Source: Pseudoscleropodium purum
Taxonomy: Eukaryota; Streptophyta; Bryopsida; Hypnales; Brachytheciaceae
Direction of reading: 5' to 3'
NCBI GenBank assembly: GCA_963969395.1
Contig: OZ017801.1
Location: 7,566,501 to 7,630,500 of the forward strand
DNA: 64,000 bases
How positions within the stretch are numbered: position 1 is the first letter of the stretch; every line of letters begins with the position of its first letter. The notes under the pieces are model-generated. The model was not told the origin of the DNA, made no database searches, and worked only from the letters and a program-made list of their open reading frames with translations. Shown in pieces: positions 57,853-64,000 of this stretch. The position numbers and the translations under genes were made by a program.

Positions 57853-59719
57853 TGGGCGCTTCATGAACCTCCTATCTTAGTTGAGTATGGTTCTAAGGTA
57901 GAAGCACCAATTGTTGACCATGTCCAATAACCAACTTGTGGTGTGCAACTATTTTCAACTAAGACTAAAACAAGTTTTCAACTAAAGGTTGGGATTGTTT
58001 TTTTGGTCCTTTTCAAGGTTGGGGCTAATAATGTTATGACACATGTCCCAAAGTAGTGACCAAGAAAGCAAGAAGTAGTGAGTAGGAAAGTAATTCACCT
58101 ATGATTGGAATTGGAAGACTCTAGACATTGGTTACTAGTGAAATGCACTTTATCACTTCCAAAATTCACAATAATTTACAAATCCCCATATTTTCTATCT
58201 TCCTACATGGGAAAATTTCTACCACCTCATATTGCTCACCACCTGCTCCAAAATGGCTTATTTCATCATTTTTTCCTTAATCTGAACTGAATTAACTTAC
58301 ATGACCGATAGTCAAATGTTAACATGGGCTTGTGCTTGGGTCACACGTGTCAGACTGAGACTGGTTTGCCTTGGCATTAGTTGGGTTTATTGTTTTCTCT
58401 GTTTTTAACCAAATTAAGGAGTTTTTAAAGGTGACTGCAAGTGCATCGCCAGACGCCAGTTCACTACAGTTGTCTCCCCCCTTGCTCATCCTCAAGGGAA
58501 AATGCTGAAATTTTTTTATTTGCCACACATGATAAAATTTGCAAATTCTGAATTCAGATTTGCAATCAGAGGTCCTAAATTTTCTTTGAAGGTAGTGTAG
58601 GGTAAACCAAATAAGCACAAAGTAGGGGGGGTCTTTTTTTTATATGCACCCTTGAAATGACTTTGAGGGGATGAGCAAAGGGGTTTGTTCATTCCAACCC
58701 TACAAGGTGATCTTCGGCAAATGGGTAAATTCAATTTAAGGTAGACACACCCCAAACCACCACTTTTTCTACTATGGATAGTTTCTATAATTAAACCAAT
58801 GAAATATTTATATTTTCTCATTTTTCAAGTGATAGGAGATTACAATGCATCAAAAATCGCATCATTTGGATATTGTATGCAAAAGTTACAAAGGGCCAAA
58901 GCTTTTGTGGGTAGATATTCTAAAACCATTTCTTCAAGAATAAGTACATATTGATTTAGAAGATGTGCACAGTTTGAGCATCTCAAAAAGTGTCACTTTA
59001 AGGCACAACATGATTTGGGGAAAGTCTCCCTAATAACTTGCCACCTTTTCCACCTTGTAATTTGCAACTCCAATATGTTGGTTTTGATTTTGTGGAATTT
59101 TTACCCAAGAAGATGCAAGGATTTTTTAATTACTCTTTAGGATCATATTTGGAATTAGAAACACTCAAAAATGTAGGGGAAGCTATGAAAAATAAAATAG
59201 AACATTCCACATTAAAAGATTAATTTTTATTTATTTATTCACTAGGAGAAATAAATGTGTTAAAATTTGAAGATTTTGAAGCTTGAGTACAATAAGTCCA
59301 AATGTGGTGTAGCCCTAGTCCTTGTTGACTATGTTGGCTTAATATCCGTATTGTTATCTTGTTGGTTGTGTGATACACAATTTGAATGTATGCATATAAA
59401 AAATAATTGAATAGAATCATTCATAAGAGTTTAATATTCATCTATTAAAGCACTTGTTATAGGAATTTACTACTCAAAATAATAGTCTATTTGTTAATAT
59501 TTGGAAAATAGGTACCATTTTTGTATTCATTTTTTGTGTGTTACAAAATGAACTAAAATCATGGGACAAATTTGTCAATTGATTTTTTAGTCAATTTATA
59601 TTCTTATATGTTGATACCACAAATTCAGTGTCACCATTCTCTAAATGCATAAAATAAGTAATATTGAAAAAAATTCAATTTTTATAGAAATTGATACAAT
59701 ATAGAAATAATACAATTTA
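57853..59719. other. AT-rich region with repeat-family pieces
   Basis: 58020-58265 shares ordered blocks with 36590-36680 and 37385-37580 (AGTAGTGA-CAAGAAAG, TGATTGGAATTGGAAGA, CATT). 58860-58975 shares GGATATTGTATGCAAAAGTTAC and TAGATATTCTAAAACCA with 38775-38835. No gene is recognised. A G/C-rich patch at 58.3-58.8 kb has open minus-strand frames without recognisable protein. Confidence 0.5.
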
Positions 59720-60638
59720 TACTATACACTGAAACTCGCCTGCTACTCTAGTTTCCCATTAGTTCCCCCCTCCTCTCTCAAAAAATTTGTGAGCCATTGA
59801 TTTTTTTGAAAAAAAATGCTTACCCTCAAAATTGATGTTGATTTCTTAAAAAATCACAAGATGTTGATCTTGTGAAATTTAATTTGAGCCGTTCAAATAT
59901 AAAATACAAATATTGAATATGAATACGAATATGGGTACAGGTACTGAATATGAGTACTAAATACGTGTACTGAATATAGATATTGAATATGGGTACTAAA
60001 TACGGGTACTAGATATGCGTACTAAATATGTGTACTGAATACGGATATTGAATATGGGTACTAAATATGGGTACTAGATATGCGTACTAAATATGTGTAC
60101 TGAATACGGATACTAAATACGGGTACTAGATATGCGTACTAAATATGTGTATTGAATACGGATACTAAATACGAGTACTAGATATGCATACTAAATACGT
60201 GTACTGAATACGGATATTGAATATGGGTATTAAATACGGGTACTAGATATGCATACGTGTACTGAATACGTGTACTAAATATGGGTATTAAATATGGGTA
60301 CTAGATATGCATACGTGTACTGAATACGGGTACTAAATACGGATACTAGATATGTGTACTAAATACATGTATAGAATACGGATATAGAATACGGATATTG
60401 AATATGGGTATTGAATACGGATACAATATTGGATACGGGATTAATTGTCCCATATTGTTTGTCAAGAACTTTGATTCTGAAGATTACAAGAGGGGATGGG
60501 GGTGAGGGATGGTGAGATAAAAAAATTTAAATCAAATTCTAAATGATAGGTGGGGGTGAGTGGGGGTGGTAAAATAAAAATTGAGGGGGGGAGTGCATAG
60601 TGACACAAAGTGTCACTATACACCTTGAGTGCCTAATA
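59720..60638 (+). mobile_element. Repeat element with internal 13-bp tandem array, copy 2
   Basis: Same ends and arms as 52204-52958 in the same orientation. The length difference (919 against 755 bp) is mainly in the array. The right-end stem-loop here is perfect (ATAGTGACAC-AAA-GTGTCACTAT), 13 nt before CTAA. Confidence 0.75.
59911..60428 (+). repeat. 13-bp tandem array with 65-bp higher-order period, copy 2
   Basis: About 39 monomers of the same family as the 52.4-kb array, with the five-monomer order repeated and partly shuffled or truncated in the second half (TATGCATACGTGTACTG junctions at 60246 and 60307). Confidence 0.88.
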
Positions 60639-61262
60639 CCTACTAATCTAAAAGAGTATGACTTACAATACTTTGGTAAATTAGTGTCACATGCACTAGT
60701 GAAAATAATTGATATAGCCATTGCAAATAGTGGTATGGTCATTACAAAAAATAAAATTGAATCACAAGTTAAGCTGGCATTTCTTTCAAAAAGTTTGATA
60801 ACAACATTAACCTTTGGAAGTTTAAAGACCTGGAATGGATTTTTAAGGATTTTCGGAGGGTTTCAATAATATCAAATTTTACTATGACTTTGTTTTAATT
60901 CATTTTTTAATGTAAGGGAATATAATAGCATTCTGGGAGTATAATTATTATTTCATTTAGTGCTTGTGAGGAAAAATTAAGCCCTCCTAAATCCGAAATT
61001 TTCAATCCAAAATAGCACACCCCTTATAAAATGTTGAAATTTAAATTTAAATATTTTTTTGGTACAATATACATATATATAATCTACATGAAAGTAATCA
61101 AAATATAAATGCCCATTATGATATATATTACTTGTTCTATCATCTCACTTTAAAGATTGATTCGTTTCATTCTAAATTAGAACTATCATATTATTTCACA
61201 CCATGTTGCATTGAATAGGTCATTTAAGAACCTTGAATTGTTGGTCCTTGACACGCCAATAA
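60639..61262. other. AT-rich spacer
   Basis: A short frame at 60640-60869 (YLQYFGKLVSHALVKIIDIA type) is not recognisable. Nothing else is seen. Confidence 0.4.
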
Positions 61263-62208
61263 TTTAACCCCTAAATGATTGTGACTATGTTTTAACCAAA
61301 ACCACTCCAAAACTGCCATTTGTAGTACAAGTATGAAATTTTAGAAAAAAAACACATTTTAAAACACATGTAACCGTAGGATCTTGTAGTAAGCTTGTTT
61401 GAGAATATGTGGAAAAAATTTCAAAAATTTCCATCGTGTAGATTGCAAGATATAAGCATTTGAAGTGATAAATTTCCATTTTGGGGCCCTGCGAAAATCC
61501 GGGCTGCTGCACTTCAGAATGTCTTATTTGTATAAAAAAATGTCCAAAATGGTTGTTACTCTTGAAATTCATTTTTCAAATCAATTTGGCTACATGCTTG
61601 AAAATTTTCAGATCATTTGGAATCATACAACATATAGGAAGAAAATAGTAAGTAGAAAAGAGTAGAGAATGATTCAAATTACAAAATTGTTAACAACTTA
61701 TTTATGGAATTGGAAAATGCCAATCCCAATGGTTGTAATGTTGTTATAAACAATCTACACCGAATGTTTTTATTTTTTTTCCAAAAATATTGAAAATTGA
61801 GTTAAGTAGAGGACTTCAAAGTTTGTTGTAGAGTAGAGATTCAATAACAACCCACAAACCAAAACTCCTCATTACTTTTGACTCATTGATCAAAATGGAA
61901 TAATTCAAAGCTTTTCAAGTAGAGAGAAAGAGAGAGAACTAATTTAAAATTTTGATTTCTTAAAAAAATGATTTTTAAAGAAGTTTTTCTGTTGCCCAAA
62001 TAGCCCATCGACCATAAAAAAGTACATATCGTACAAAACTTTTTAATCATGTAGTCAAAAGTTATGAAAATTGTTGGGCCTTAGAGCTACTCCTTGGGCA
62101 CATGTTGTACTAAAATTTCAGCGAAAAAAAATAAAAACTCCATTCATGGTGAGTTGCCCAAATTTTCTATGTTGCCAAGAAATGCAGTTTGGGCCTTTAG
62201 GGGTTAAA
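61263..62208 (-). mobile_element. TTTAACCCCTAAA-terminated element, copy B
   Basis: TTTAACCCCTAAA at 61263-61275 and TTTAGGGGTTAAA at 62196-62208 form 13-bp perfect terminal inverted repeats. TAA lies on both sides (AATAA before, TAAAAG after), compatible with a 3-bp target duplication like that of PIF/Harbinger elements, though the inside has no transposase. Inverted relative to copy A. Confidence 0.7.
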
Positions 62209-64000
62209 TAAAAGCACCTAGTGAGTTTCTTAAATCAATCTCTAGGATAGTTGGGATTCTATTATTGATGTGAATGGTAGCTTTTCTATAATTTGTGCTT
62301 TCACCTAATGGATATGCCCAATATTGTATCAATCTAATAAATAGGAGGATGCTAGTAGAAGTATTACTGGCAAAGCATTCTAAAACTACAATAATTTGTA
62401 AAAGACCTAGGCCATTTTTTTGGGTCAAAATCCACTCAAAGCTACCATTTTTATTGTGTTCACTAAAGAAAGAAAAATAAACATTTTTAAAATTTCACCA
62501 TAAAATCTTGTACTTCACTTGTTTGAGATCATGTGGTAAAAATATCATGAAATTTGACTATATAGATTAGAAGATATTAGCATTCAAAGTTGGAAAATAA
62601 AGTTTTTTGAATGGTTGGCATACAATTTTAAATGACTTTGACTACCATTTGTGGAAAAAATTTGTAATATAGACATATAATTTAAGAAAATTGCATTAGA
62701 GAATCAAGTTGAAAGTCTAATAATTTGTTTTTTAAATCACTTAATTTTCATTCTTTTCATTCTTTTAAAGTAGAAGTAGGTTTAAGATTGAAAAAAACAA
62801 CTAAGTCATTTAGATAGCTTTAAGATGGGATTGAAACACAATAATTCCATTGGTAAAAAAATTTTAGTAAGAAAAATTAATGTTGTCAAACAATTTTTTT
62901 TGAAAAATTGTAAAAATTGCATTCAAATATGAATCATAAAAGTTATTTTTTCAAGAAGATGCTTACATTACTTAAAAAATAATATTGTCTTAAACTTTTC
63001 ATTACTAGTACAAATAGAATGAATCAAAGCTTCACATGTAGAAAAATATAAGTTTTTAGAAAAAAATATTTAAGAAGTTTATTTAGATTTCTTGCCATTT
63101 TTTTGTATTGCCCACCAAATTTAGTACTAGACTTCATGTGGTCTTGCACCAATTGAAATAAAAATCATATTCCTACAAAGCTAATTAGTTTTTCTATCTT
63201 ATGAGAAAGTTTCTAAAAGTTTTATCAAAATTTGAGGTCATAGGAACCTATCTAAAATCTATTTTGTCCCTCAAGTGACAATGGTCCTTTAAAGGATAAT
63301 AGATTCAAATAGTTAAATCATTTGTTGCACTTGGAAAGAAAGATGACATAGGTAGTGATTGGAAAATGTGACCTTGTTTAGTAATGTAATAATCAAAAAA
63401 GACATTATTCAACATTTCTATTGTTGCGAGTAACAACATGGTGTTCTTGCGAGGACTAAAGAGTATCTATGGTAGAATTAGATGTACAAGAATATAATAA
63501 CTTGTAGACAAGTAAAGGGTCATTTTGTAATTTATGGAGAGGTTTGTAGCCTTGACCACAATAATTATATAAAAGCCTCCTTTTGAAGTATGTAGAGGTG
63601 CAATAATTGCTCTTAAACCTAAGAAGATTCCCTATGAATTGCTAGGAAGATTTTGCTTGATTTTGTTTAGAACTTTTGAAAGAGATCAATTGTTGCCATA
63701 GTTACTAATACAACCCCTTAAAACTTTGAAGAGGTATCAATTTTTATTTTAGTTTTTTATTATATGAAAAATAACATTTAAAGTAATACAAAACACATTT
63801 TTCATACAAAGTATAAATTAGTTATGAATTTTTGAAGTGATCTAAGATAAATCCCGAAATTGTCATTAGATCTTTCAAAACCTACAAATTAAAAGTTCCC
63901 AGAATGGTCATTTCACTCATCTAAAACAGCTACAATATATTCATAATTGGTCCAAATGTCAAGGCCTTACAATGGTCCTATTTGTTCATACTTTTACACC
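62209..64000. other. AT-rich region, nothing recognised
   Basis: Short ORFs and homopolymer runs only; no recognisable gene, RNA or element terminus. Confidence 0.5.

Overview
This window is nuclear DNA of a land plant. Genes are intron-rich with GT-AG splice sites, their exons are GC-richer than the AT-rich flanks, and the recognisable proteins are plant-type: a SCAMP, a GT31 galactosyltransferase and extensin-like SPPPP proteins. A Stowaway-type MITE and a mariner-like transposase relic are also typical of plants. A non-flowering plant such as a moss is possible, but that is only an impression from protein style and the window does not prove it.

Layout. (1) 1-2451 (+): the 3' part of a eukaryotic tRNA pseudouridine synthase of the TruA/PUS1 family; its 5' end lies outside the window. 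(2) 2.5-12.3 kb: an AT-rich repeat desert holding an intronless, once-frameshifted copy of an oligoribonuclease (5982-6516), an exon-like fragment near 9.1 kb and a 200-bp hairpin at 9.65 kb. (3) 12382-16812 (+): a complete five-exon gene for eIF2B gamma, with a Stowaway MITE in its last intron. (4) 16.8-24.2 kb: repeats and an internally deleted mariner-like transposase relic. (5) 24193-28280 (-): a complete 13-exon SCAMP gene. (6) 28.3-33.4 kb: a desert with an ATT microsatellite. (7) 33.4-47.3 kb: a locus built by inverted and direct duplication. It carries three intact single-exon genes for secreted proline-rich proteins that share a cysteine-containing C-terminal domain I do not recognise, plus a truncated fourth copy. 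(8) 50111-51079 (-): an intronless GT31 glycosyltransferase gene with a tandem duplication just upstream. (9) 52-64 kb: a second desert, with two dispersed copies of an element carrying a 13-bp/65-bp higher-order tandem array, and an inverted pair of ~1-kb elements ending in TTTAACCCCTAAA.

The housekeeping genes (tRNA modification, translation initiation, membrane trafficking) are independent, single-promoter loci. The possible thematic link is the cell wall: SPPPP-type proteins are usually hydroxyproline-O-glycosylated in the secretory pathway, and GT31 includes enzymes of that kind. Adjacency alone does not show that these genes act together. The least described parts are the proline-rich/cysteine protein cluster and the repeat families.
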